A DNA stretch of 24,554 nucleotides from a virus, in the IMG/VR virus record IMGVR_UViG_3300012936_000159, positions 1 to 24,554 of that record; one strand, written 5' to 3'. This document shows positions 19,401 to 22,569 of this stretch, one piece after another. Within the stretch, counting starts at the first letter, position 1. Every line of letters starts with the position of its first letter. The translations under genes and the position numbers were made by a program. Under the pieces are notes generated by a model that saw only the letters and a program-made list of their open reading frames with translations, was not told the origin of the DNA and ran no database searches.

Positions 19401-19444
19401 CAGAACATGCTTTCATTAGAAATGCAGGGCAAGGATCGATATAA
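7475..19444 (+). CDS. Giant modular baseplate/tail structural protein (gp7-position)
   Basis: One unbroken frame of 3989 codons follows gene 6 with an ATGA overlap; GGAG lies 10 bases before the ATG. T4 has gene 7 (1032 residues, wedge initiator) at this place, so the N-terminal part may be its counterpart, but I see no decisive gp7 motif. Residues ~1-170 (NVVDFLPQIFQTTVNKSFLD, NLPINYDMFINYHKYFWLVD) look like a globular attachment region. Then come many modules: fibre-type beta domains at ~218-275, 829-894 and 1076-1126; W-rich CBM5/12-like modules at ~452-503, 2083-2118 and 3119-3171; a GSGY module at ~1459-1539; Thr/Asn-rich IIDGT and hook-IN-like repeats at ~2135-2620; a propeller-like array at ~3588-3829; and a C-terminal IGTERIEY module. 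No signal peptide, membrane segment or protease motif is apparent. It probably forms the outer wedge and a host-facing appendage. The virion role is well supported by context; the gp7 identity is only inferred. Confidence 0.82.
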   Translation: MSERQVKATNAPLITRPGESKEFLGTRNVVDFLPQIFQTTVNKSFLDTTLEQLMSSGSLLAVSNYVGSTQSRSATEDYHLTNRSYTDAVQFVTGAVNKDADQNITQALSYDDLVNQITVLEDDAKQHNNSLNEQGYTLNLPINYDMFINYHKYFWLVDTMQPCDLVYNFANPLTNIDDIIGLTYYTTPTLDNGKTLELQNGMRIRFKPIRQDVFHQSVVGNTTFTLTINGATYRKVYVDNIIQTEGVDYTIVGTTLTLTSAPALTTEVQVDHYWANGTNYHVGDIYIVDGIGTEKGLCLTRQFESSRRADSYEVREFLSHTVYTSQEPSTFDGDNQNFDFDPYDIREFRNVDRDYVCEQRFATDSSAWARTNNWIHETAAQAALDFQGEAYSDWLAEPYRAVRPIIEFRANIEKYNFGTRHIHNVTHLHESTADPATTIVGQTAWTHMGNITNNWTIGQGYVIGEKVKFTLGGETSYYECAETHGESYNPTYFENRRWWRQINPLEVQTGDTILFLGTTNTTYANKIFRVGGVSTSITLTEVYGPSSTALVSGDKILVVHGYNDEQFNNSESTKPYEGSEWHWDGTAWNYSSQKMHKSAGLPIQLYDIDGVKLDDTTTYPESTFTGDGVFDYGKSSTSPVDHALGFSPSYVDYGNTPGLDFAFGAGAIRYNYVIFDQDNDVKVTKEIPGYYFYKNLDTNRYENTWSLIRNAQPVKRHAQKIVDADKSTVQFDLGTTDVAIGRTIRFTKRLGQLVAHYESPARMDEINGQYPTLYMSRNKNYDIKTQFFQSEIEFVNFDGTALGAGITRTAGTGDDFQLQIVAPTYDAFKYRLTASPNTYGMIYLDDNTADYNFVVTKNSVVNTTDWTYSNGVVTVNTNALATDDVWEVTWHSDSTLSDTADGEFMPADTHIYNPQNKKLSTASFGDMIEHMRDQMESMPGFTGDYFGDNNYNKRARVHEYGGTIRQQPFSTELIGQMNMDTDTHAISSLKYASNSYRRFKNQFTQKMQQLHNTVDITTPVYELVDRALEEITIGKDANSPFANSNMAMFKEYESVLNTYHPGPGQTWDLPHAVSTYDDAKNHVQVFVSDNGVWRQLEKSEYTLTAYNVTITTTFPNSSPFEIRWYPQNAVSYIPSSAVKLGLIKPYQPSSNLSYGVDSAILGHDGSIHIKTGSELYDRTSSSFDIVSAALWDLELRIWNNLQDDFSNIIEYEHIMPNANIGTPHSWTDLNNALENDWVKFKARNSITTLTPAGYFTSDEFTWNYSSVGPGIAGYKGLYNYYFNTDRPHITPWEMFGYHIKPAWWDTHYSWSAGPKRTALISALKFGLYNDPSQPAKQDPRWSYRWFDWSANDLVTTAGVLNGPVTSGLVSAPTAINRAKDFVFGDWGPVEDQWRRSSEGKIALFTALMKIRPLWITNTFFSSNKRKIKQDGNWNTPIIYNSDFNQLIDHTKPLLSSTTYEGGIIESVRIADAGSGYINPPVLKVYDNFGSGATLRAYVTSAGTIRAVEVTNPGSNYFSKPVILQDPAGNGSLEAVIKQNAKRYFIGLSNAMVEYAKFNNTSVTQLTERFSRLDFSPILKTGGFINAGGNQFILESSQDKGSVVIPEENAKIVLYNSKPVDELFIGGITVTKTSTGYKINGFDNETYQFVYYNPNTGSMRTTVTQDSVSVIRYAVYDTIEQTLDYNDEFYNVQEVYNFILGYGEYLKSKGYDANWRSQGVNFVAWAAGDMSTPITLMPNSESIVVPEPSRGYYDNIENKYDAVYNLVDINGKQISSDSVVFLRNTANKDQTTSIIVKDSTKTAIYGIRLYIVETEHTVVFDNNTDFDDTVYDSALGQRHTRIIWKGSKTKNWNGKLHAPGYIITSDDVIENFDTVARELDQYYGKTNTISNKQIADVAKFNSGYNKADWATQLKLDDDTAFDLYKGGLKYQGTRYSLDAFMKNKALFGADATANLFEEWAVRTADYGDVRSRDTIEFELNTTTHVTSPQPIRFNADTTVVDALTDLTIDISNSSDLLVTGDVNNVFTTRPARTYTKSTISDEAQYAGDFITAGLPLTNETDYRVLTKDHFTQFPTPANDAYIFDGEWQDIDQWDNKTSYKFNDKVIYVGRVWEMVDPDGASGLNRPNDPISVTGTITLPTISSSGGTLIIDGTSVQLTKSVQSTTNNVINVIGTNNIGGSSLVTNGSTVIFGESSGVARTVTFSNSVTTTTFNNIVKNGTVTNPVIQGSATKTLIIDGTTVNFNDVVNTTSNITAQVAWENAFNTSWTINTGQISAEASNRINDLQALKVQYISATNPSGSDWIAFMTSYYSQSDAGLNLSFLLSEHATASVTYITQLESFIARDVTVINNVLNRTYVAADVISGVTVIPAQDITDTQNAVDNGAYMTGFKNYMLDISNAGSLLQTFTVVTTENTTGFKVYQLNDIVQEITSAGVPNVTASAVGSILRLTKTTTTPTNAFSLTVSVGTANTDVGFSGVTETINATSTSTITNPNLTLSQVVNQINTASITGVTAQVASNGTSLQINCNLATLFIGSGTANGVIGLTAGVIPASTTTTTTAVSLNLTDIIGAINNASISGVTASNNNNRLGITSNNATLVIGAGTSNNDVGLTAQTYSAVQGTVSNVFNAVVNGTQVFKEMPNDPNIFSIWVADNSDQGNFNKGYAVYQTMDFGMYASRACAGITADDDAQITVTRYPNTVTQAHNLQAGDYVFITGSTTVPNIDGIHKVTGADPNNANKFFIDEFIEQEGGTGNIYPLRNLRFSDFASLQQAATAQVNGVYTHNFAGIRQNNTNTPIYAYVDRISTSDDRPAVYRWTGTFNDSVGHINGQWLQVRIGDVQARNDLVENVKIYDAITETTIAQLETYDPAKGILFGFIQEEIDYIFTADVAGYNYNTIDGSIPNTQAWGSAQVGKRWWNLNTAIYLDYEQGSTDYRQNNWGKLFDGASIDVYEWTRSTVLPEQWSENVQRGLVVDGRVASGEAYNNVINGEELYNWVEESYYNPKTRRTETYFYFWVKNKINHYGNRDYNTYQLSVLLSNPNSFDIAWCAGSGSNVLFVSNAQRFLTKNSVAQLNLSYESNAMPLQEWTLISEDDPDQRIPEYLHIKIRDSLAGFNNYKERFDYTTWSNTTIYTADVVVQEGTNFYLSVQGSNQNNQPSLDTAQSYWSRIYDFDTVESTQGDDIDVWRGQMLPDLNLHKHNRYGHLIRPRQSLYRDLVEARQNFVYKLNELLGEILLVDEMQDWEQVFYKEYVKGIVTYKTSKYWNFADWRLVERDHNDVITFEFDTNIVADVAYNDYPKMIADTSQSENTYALVKVVPHSDGINRPETYRYDGTQWKLVHKQKATIAFSEEVWNQSKFGHGYDAQGFDITPFDSGSSDILSTLFDDLRNKVFINTHRLKYNKLWFSCLLQAVLQNTTSDFAFKTTYVKLKVQHPVLTNRTHYERYHISIVEDYLQQIKPFHTKVHSVMDSNTLGEGISVEIDDKNHSKMLVEMRRLDHSLRSWQCDIILNGGDFGYTPGNEDVSLFTTVDADYDIIYNGNKFDQPACEWEGDELYPVDYTENISIAVQTNAQGMVIAGPTHSVAAQENNPRGITFNNDGTKMFVIGAAGDDVNEYTLSTGFDLSSTVTFIDSFAVTQCPNPTAVKFNTDGTKMFVTGTGNNNVHEYALSTGFDVSTASFTQTLVTTVDNDHFGLDFKDDGTKMYITGNQNDKIYEFDLSSAFDISTATFNQDLYLGATDFEPFGIEFNPTGTKMFIVGTLGNGVDLFRLTNPWDISTATHAEFYLLGANPSGIHFNPTGTKMFIVGNLGDRVEEFGLTVPYEFTTSSIATADTRSFRINYYEPMGIEVSNVIVDNKKTVLASDITATATDIPVTNASVLDQPTITTGHGAPNRNGVVWIGTERIEYGAIDDNSDTLKFCVRGTLGTGQKAHTSGDTVINSGNTTKIPALEKFSHYGDNLRMAYNDSGITLADPGITPEHAFIRNAGQGSI
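8122..8295 (+). other. Fibre-type beta domain, copy 1 in giant protein
   Basis: This covers residues ~217-274 of the giant protein: TTFTLTINGATYRKVYVDNI followed by GVDYTIVGTTLTLTSAPA. The pattern 'F.I...y..v.VdgvlQ...DYtv.GttLTl...p..' matches the C-terminal domain of the lysozyme-like protein (3346-3553). Weaker relatives lie at 9960-10158 and 10700-10852. Confidence 0.6.
8827..8985 (+). other. W-rich CBM5/12-like module 1 in giant protein
   Basis: The stretch TNNWTIGQGYVIGEKVKF, then YYECAETHGE and RRWWRQI, follows the pattern W-x(4)-Y-x-x-G-(D/E)-x-V-x(n)-Y-x-C/S...WW-x-x-I found in small chitin/carbohydrate-binding and phage fibre modules of the CBM5/12 type. Binding to a sugar is not shown. 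Confidence 0.45.
11847..12095 (+). other. GSGY module in giant protein (related to gp6 insert)
   Basis: This covers residues ~1458-1540: ESVRIADAGSGYINPPVLKV, then GSGATLRAYV, then VEVTNPGSNYFSKPVILQD. The two half-units (GSGY and GSNY) are spaced as in the insert of gp6 at 5788-6027. Confidence 0.6.
13738..13833 (+). other. W-rich CBM5/12-like module 2 in giant protein
   Basis: DIDQWDNKTSYKFNDKVIYV followed by GRVWEMVDPDG has the W-x(4)-Y-x-x-x-D-x-V-x-Y pattern of module 1, ending at the edge of the Thr-rich repeat region. Confidence 0.45.
13870..14240 (+). repeat. IIDGT beta repeats in giant protein
   Basis: Residues ~2132-2255 contain two copies of TLIIDGT(S/T)V about 260 bases apart (near 13911 and 14169), with a looser strand (LVTNGSTVIFG) between them. 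The Thr/Ser/Asn-rich composition and short strands suggest a repetitive fibrous or decorating segment, possibly the leading strand of hook-IN-type modules. Confidence 0.5.
14721..15328 (+). repeat. Three tandem hook-IN-like repeats in giant protein
   Basis: Three units of roughly 200 bases (about 66 residues) lie at ~14721-14931, 14932-15128 and 15129-15328. Shared anchors are a helix with I-x-x-I/V...I-N-x-A (NDIVQEITSA, SQVVNQINTA, TDIIGAINNA), then (P/T/S)(N/G)VTA, then a strand, then GTANTDVGF, GTANGVIGL and GTSNNDVGL. This is the pattern of the flagellin hook IN motif (INxA...GVTA...GT..N.LGL). Homology is by eye. Confidence 0.6.
16836..16986 (+). other. W-rich CBM5/12-like module 3 in giant protein
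   Basis: YTTWSNTTIYTADVVVQEG, then NFYLSVQGSNQNNQPS and YWSRI, is the clearest of the three modules: W-x(4)-Y-x-x-x-D-V-V, a Y-x-S turn, an Asn/Gln loop and a closing W-x-x-I. Confidence 0.5.
18233..18960 (+). repeat. Five-unit beta-propeller-like repeat array in giant protein
   Basis: Five units of 48-51 residues each carry F(N/K)xxGTKM(F/Y)(V/I)xG, then (V/I)xE(Y/F)xL, then FD(L/V/I)ST. The GTKM glycine codons start at 18266, 18419, 18569, 18722 and 18866, a spacing of 153, 150, 153 and 144 bases. This is the pattern of propeller blades of the lactonase/'GTKMYV' type seen in surface and phage structural proteins. Five clear blades are visible; a sixth, divergent one may exist at either end. 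Confidence 0.75.
19035..19305 (+). other. C-terminal IGTERIEY module of giant protein
   Basis: TVLASDITATATDIPVTNAS, then VVWIGTERIEYGAI, then VRGTLGT...AHTSGDTV follows a pattern repeatedly seen at the ends of phage structural proteins: A.a.i.atdttIpVts...G.v.IG.E.I.Y......l..v.RG..GT.a..H..G..V. It is probably a small beta domain for attachment or capping. Confidence 0.55.
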
Positions 19445-19447
19445 ATA
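19440..19447 (+). promoter_or_regulatory. T4-type late promoter (TATAAATA) for the appendage genes
   Basis: TATAAATA overlaps the TAA stop of the giant gene and is again followed by CTA, giving an 11-base match to the promoter at 3573. With the T4 geometry +1 falls near 19453, leaving a leader of about 14 bases with CGGA ahead of the ATG at 19467. It would let the three appendage genes be expressed independently of the giant gene. Confidence 0.75.
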
Positions 19448-19466
19448 CTACAAACGGATATAACCA

Positions 19467-20054
19467 ATGGAATTAAAAATTGAAAAGCCTCTAGTTGGCA
19501 TTGAAGGACATATAAAGATTTGGGATCCTGAGTCAGGCGAAGTATTTGTTCGCAGACGTAACGCTGTGAACTTTGAAAACATGAGCGTGGCTATTGCAAA
19601 TCTGCTAGCCAACGAAACAGGATCATCCAGCACATATGAAATTGCCACTATGAGATTTGGAAATGGTGGCACTAGTATTGATGGCTTGGGTAACGTAACT
19701 TACAAAGCTACTAATACCAGCACAGCTAGTGGCATACTATATAACCAAACATTTTCCCAAACTGTTGACGATGCGACAGCAGATAACAGTGTTGAAGTAA
19801 CACATACTAGTCCAAACACTTTCTCAGACGTTGTTACGACTTGTACATTAGATTATGCAATACCAGTGGGACAAGATACACTAGACACAAGTACTGATAT
19901 GAACGGTACATATGTGTTTGACGAATTAGGATTATACACAGGCAACGGCGATCTGTTGACACATGTAATTTTTCATCCAGTACAAAAGAGTGCTAATAGA
20001 AAAATACAAGTGGTGTATACACTACGAATTAGAACAAGTTTTGCAGACTTATAA
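19467..20054 (+). CDS. Putative baseplate/tail appendage protein, unknown
   Basis: I do not recognise this 195-residue protein with confidence. The N-terminus (KPLVGIEGHIKIWDPESGEV) and the following strands look beta-rich. A helix (NFENMSVAIANLLANE) is followed by an 'M-R-F-G-N-G-G' turn near residue 67. The C-terminal half holds NGTYVFDELGLYTGNGDLLT and a closing strand QVVYTLRIRT. The 'F-x-E-(I/L)-G-L-(Y/F)' turn with a preceding 'GnGg' loop is reminiscent of N-terminal domains of phage tail-collar/tail-fibre proteins (DUF3751 type), which would fit a fibre-attachment role. It is the first gene after a late promoter that overlaps the giant gene's stop, so late virion expression is likely. 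T4 gp8 lies at a comparable place but is longer, and I see no decisive similarity. Confidence 0.6.
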   Translation: MELKIEKPLVGIEGHIKIWDPESGEVFVRRRNAVNFENMSVAIANLLANETGSSSTYEIATMRFGNGGTSIDGLGNVTYKATNTSTASGILYNQTFSQTVDDATADNSVEVTHTSPNTFSDVVTTCTLDYAIPVGQDTLDTSTDMNGTYVFDELGLYTGNGDLLTHVIFHPVQKSANRKIQVVYTLRIRTSFADL

Positions 20055-20069
20055 TTAGAGAGAATAACG

Positions 20070-20981
20070 ATGCCATATACAATAAATTATAGTACAGGTT
20101 CAAAGACTCCTATAGTTGTAAACGATGGTACAGTTGATACAACCACCAGTATTAGTTTGATTGGTAAAAACTATACAAGGTTTGGTGAGATACTGAACGA
20201 AAACTTTTTACACCTATTAGAAAACTTTGCAAGCGGTACTGCACCAACAAACCCATCTGAAGGACAGCTTTGGTACGATACAGCAAACAGCAAACTAATG
20301 CTATACGACGGACAGTGGTTTAGTATTGGAGCGCCAGCAAGTAATACACGGATCGAATACCGTAATAGACAAGACACGCTGGGCATATATCACAATACAA
20401 TAGAAACAATTGTAGACAGCAACATTGTAAGCATTATTACAGATGACACTACAGCATGGACACCTCATGCAACAGAATATTTAGAAGATGGCGTAACAGC
20501 TCTAAGCACACAGTTCAATGTTATTCAAGCAGGCATCACAATGAATAGCACAACAGACTATAAGTTTAGAGGTATCGCAACAAGTGCAGAATATGCTGAC
20601 CTTGCAGAGCGTTATGAAGCCGATGCAGAATATGAAGCAGGTACAGTAGTTAGACTAGGTGGAACACACGAAATCACTCAAACACTACAACAAATGGATA
20701 CTGATGTATTTGGAATTATCAGTACTGCACCAGGATTTGAAATGAATGCAGGTGCTGGTTCAGATGCTACACATCCTTTTGTAGCACTAGCAGGGCGGGT
20801 GCCTTGCAAAGTCGTTGGCAAAGTAGCCAAAGGACAGAGACTGGTTTCGAGTAACACCCCAGGTCACGCAATGGCAATATCAACACCAAGTAGCGAATGC
20901 TACGCAGTTATTGGTAGAGCACTAGAATCTAAGGACACAGAAGAAACCGGAACAATTGAAGTAGTAGTGGGAGCAAAATAA
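20070..20981 (+). CDS. Tail-fibre-like protein with candidate C-terminal autoproteolytic (Peptidase_G2-like) domain
   Basis: The 303-residue protein starts after a GAGAG Shine-Dalgarno. Residues ~32-87 hold a module common in marine phage fibre proteins: GKNYTRFGEILNENFLHLLE, then GTAPTNPSEGQLWYDTANSK and a W at the end of a Y-D-G-x-W turn. The middle is beta-rich. Residues ~171-303 resemble intramolecular-chaperone domains of the Peptidase_G2 type: AEYADLAERYEADAEYEAGT, VVRLGG, FGIISTAPGFEMN, VALAGRVPCKVVG, KGQRLVSS, AVIGRAL and a final GTIEVVV. In known fibres such domains help trimer assembly and are cut off. Whether this one cleaves cannot be decided; Ser172 near the domain start is a possible site only by analogy. 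The next ATG is one base after the stop. The family call is by pattern. Confidence 0.65.
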   Translation: MPYTINYSTGSKTPIVVNDGTVDTTTSISLIGKNYTRFGEILNENFLHLLENFASGTAPTNPSEGQLWYDTANSKLMLYDGQWFSIGAPASNTRIEYRNRQDTLGIYHNTIETIVDSNIVSIITDDTTAWTPHATEYLEDGVTALSTQFNVIQAGITMNSTTDYKFRGIATSAEYADLAERYEADAEYEAGTVVRLGGTHEITQTLQQMDTDVFGIISTAPGFEMNAGAGSDATHPFVALAGRVPCKVVGKVAKGQRLVSSNTPGHAMAISTPSSECYAVIGRALESKDTEETGTIEVVVGAK

Positions 20982-20982
20982 C

Positions 20983-22158
20983 ATGCCACAGACGCCTGGC
21001 CAAATAGCTGAAGCTTCACACTACAACGCGGTAGCTGAAGTTGTCAACAAAATTTTTGGTGACAAGTATTTTTCCGCGGCTGTAACTGATCCTAATCGTG
21101 TGCTTACGCATAAATTTGGTTGGGGAGCACCGAATGTTGCTGACAACCTTCCTATTTCTACTCTTATTACAGCTTTGAGATTACAAGATCTCGTTGAACG
21201 TACAAACGTTAGTAAAGACAGAACACCATTGAGTGATACAGTGTTGGTATTCAGTGTACCAACAAACCGCACAGACGTAACAGCAAACACTCCTATTAGA
21301 GCAGAAGATTTGAATGTAGTTGATACTAACATTCAACCTTTGCTGATAAACAACAATCACCTTGCAGTAGATCCTACAAACGCTAGTGCATTGGTTGCTA
21401 CACCAAACAACGGACCTTATCAACGAACAACTAATTGGACTAACAAACTAAACGCTGAACACAGATGGTTGTTTGACAGCTACAATCATGCTAGATATTT
21501 TTTCAACAGCGGCGGACAACTAAGACTAAAAATTACTATGGCGGGTGGTAGTACAGCAGGTTACTATAACTGGAGTGATGTTATCAACGAAATGGGCATG
21601 CTAAACTTTACATGGGATAATGTTTTTGAAAGTGCGGCTACAACAGGCGGCACCAGCGAAGGCAAAGGATTTTATGATCTTACACAATATTATGGCGATG
21701 GCACTGATGCTGGAGCGGCAGATGAAGGATTACTATACACAAGTAGTGGAGTAACACTAAGTGGTTACGGCTATGGATACGGATATGGGTATGGGTATGG
21801 GTATGGTTACGGATATGGTAGCAGTCGATTTGGATATATCACAGGTTCTGGCAATCATCCTTCACAAGCTCAAACAACTGCATACAGTGGAATATTTACG
21901 AGTAGTTATTCACAGTACAGTGCATATCAAAACCTAAAATTCAAACTATACGGTAAATGGGCAGATAACGGGCGTGAAGTACATTTCAAGTGTGTGCTTG
22001 ACGATACAACATTTGACCAAGTTATCGACGGTACAATAAGCACAAGCCTAAGTTTATTGATGCCAGATATCGTTACAAATGGTAACGCTACGTTTGATGT
22101 ATCTCCTGTTCCAACAGTAAAAATTACAAACGGTTGGGATAGTGCAGACGACAGCTAA
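20983..22158 (+). CDS. Virion appendage protein with (Gly-Tyr)9 tract
   Basis: This 391-residue protein has GGGAG about 10 bases ahead of its ATG. The N-terminal ~140 residues begin with a helix (QIAEASHYNAVAEVVNKIFG) and look like a folded attachment region. The middle has a patterned stretch NAEHRWLFDSYNHARYFF followed by FNSGGQLRLKITMAGG, then NWSDVINEMGMLNFTWD, as seen in fibre-associated proteins of marine T4-like phages. Residues 261-279 are a perfect alternating Gly-Tyr tract, preceded by a Ser/Gly loop. The C-terminal ~90 residues are beta-rich (LKFKLYGKW, VHFKCVLDD) and end in an acidic tail. A tyrosine/glycine tract is typical of flexible, exposed or adhesive tips. It is the last gene before a 63-bp gap with a new promoter, so it probably ends the appendage unit. 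The exact function is not recognised. Confidence 0.65.
   Translation: MPQTPGQIAEASHYNAVAEVVNKIFGDKYFSAAVTDPNRVLTHKFGWGAPNVADNLPISTLITALRLQDLVERTNVSKDRTPLSDTVLVFSVPTNRTDVTANTPIRAEDLNVVDTNIQPLLINNNHLAVDPTNASALVATPNNGPYQRTTNWTNKLNAEHRWLFDSYNHARYFFNSGGQLRLKITMAGGSTAGYYNWSDVINEMGMLNFTWDNVFESAATTGGTSEGKGFYDLTQYYGDGTDAGAADEGLLYTSSGVTLSGYGYGYGYGYGYGYGYGYGSSRFGYITGSGNHPSQAQTTAYSGIFTSSYSQYSAYQNLKFKLYGKWADNGREVHFKCVLDDTTFDQVIDGTISTSLSLLMPDIVTNGNATFDVSPVPTVKITNGWDSADDS
21763..21819 (+). repeat. Hexanucleotide tract GGNTAY x9 encoding Gly-Tyr repeats
   Basis: Nine consecutive GGN-TAY codon pairs are followed by a closing GGT. Four adjacent glycine codons are GGG or GGA, with three identical GGGTAT units in a row at 21787-21804. 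Unit changes would keep the reading frame, so length variation between strains is plausible. Confidence 0.9.
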
Positions 22159-22167
22159 AAAAAACTG

Positions 22168-22197
22168 TTGACAAAACCCACATAAATAAGTTATAGT
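22168..22197 (+). promoter_or_regulatory. Sigma70-like promoter (TTGACA-18-TATAGT)
   Basis: A perfect -35 hexamer TTGACA (22168-22173) is followed after 18 bases by TATAGT (22192-22197, one mismatch to TATAAT). Transcription would start near 22204. This lies in the largest intergenic gap of the window, directly ahead of a gene with a strong ribosome site. An unmodified or early-phase host polymerase could use it, unlike the late promoters upstream. Confidence 0.6.
22181..22188 (+). promoter_or_regulatory. Possible late promoter variant (CATAAATA)
   Basis: This is one mismatch from TATAAATA and lies between the -35 and -10 of the sigma70-like promoter. With T4 geometry it would start near 22194, leaving a 28-base leader containing AGGAG. 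It could add late expression of the same genes, but the mismatch is at the first base and its use is uncertain. Confidence 0.4.
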
Positions 22198-22208
22198 AGC
22201 ATATAATT
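22192..22208 (+). repeat. 17-bp intergenic motif TATAGTAGCAYATAATT, copy 2
   Basis: TATAGTAGCATATAATT matches the copy at 3552-3568 at 16 of 17 positions. Here it coincides with the -10 and start region of the sigma70-like promoter and includes an exact TATAAT (22202-22207). Confidence 0.5.
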
Positions 22209-22210
22209 AT

Positions 22211-22215
22211 AGGAG
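22211..22215 (+). promoter_or_regulatory. Strong Shine-Dalgarno AGGAG
   Basis: AGGAG lies six bases before the ATG at 22222 and fixes that start. It is among the best ribosome sites in the window and contrasts with the absent one at gene 25. Confidence 0.85.
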
Positions 22216-22221
22216 AAACTC

Positions 22222-22569
22222 ATGGACGAGAGACTCGAAAAAGCTCTGGAATTTGCAAACTATCGTATTACTCTGAGTAATCAGAAGAGAAACGTTAGGA
22301 CACGTATGCAAGTCCTCCAGACCGTTCATCACAACAATGGCACATTTATTGCAGATGCCGAGACTATTGGCTTTGTAGCCGCATTGCTGAACTTTGGCAA
22401 AACTTCAGCAATTTTGATTGATACCAAAGATAATCCAATTGAAATTGATAACTTGGAAGCATTTAGAGATATATTGTTTGAAGCATATGCAGAAGCTAGC
22501 TTTGAATACAAAACACAGATGGAAAAAATCCAACGTGCAAGAAATATCAAAAAACTTATGGATTGGTAA
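22222..22569 (+). CDS. Small conserved-looking phage protein, unknown function
   Basis: This protein has 115 residues, and its start is fixed by AGGAG. Residues 1-35 are charged and helical (LEKALEFANYRITLSNQKRN). A central strand-helix section contains DAETIGFVAALLNFGKTSAI and then LIDTKDNPIEIDNLEAFRDI. The C-terminus is a long basic/acidic helix ending KIQRARNIKKLMDW. The 'FANY(R)xTLxNQK...TSAxLIDTxxNPxEI' arrangement is one I associate with small proteins encoded beside the tail genes of marine T4-like phages, but no biochemical role is known to me. No signal peptide, membrane segment or metal motif is seen. It is the first gene after a sigma70-like promoter, and its stop directly abuts the ATG of the first glycosyltransferase-like gene, so the two are co-transcribed. 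Confidence 0.75.
   Translation: MDERLEKALEFANYRITLSNQKRNVRTRMQVLQTVHHNNGTFIADAETIGFVAALLNFGKTSAILIDTKDNPIEIDNLEAFRDILFEAYAEASFEYKTQMEKIQRARNIKKLMDW

Noticed and set aside
19467-20054. Assignment of the 195-residue protein as gp8
   Set aside because: Only position relative to gene 7 suggests it; the length is much shorter than T4 gp8 and no shared motif was recognised.
22151-22168. Possible terminator ACAG-loop-CTGT with an A-run
   Set aside because: The stem is only four base pairs and no U-tract follows it, so it cannot be supported as an intrinsic terminator.
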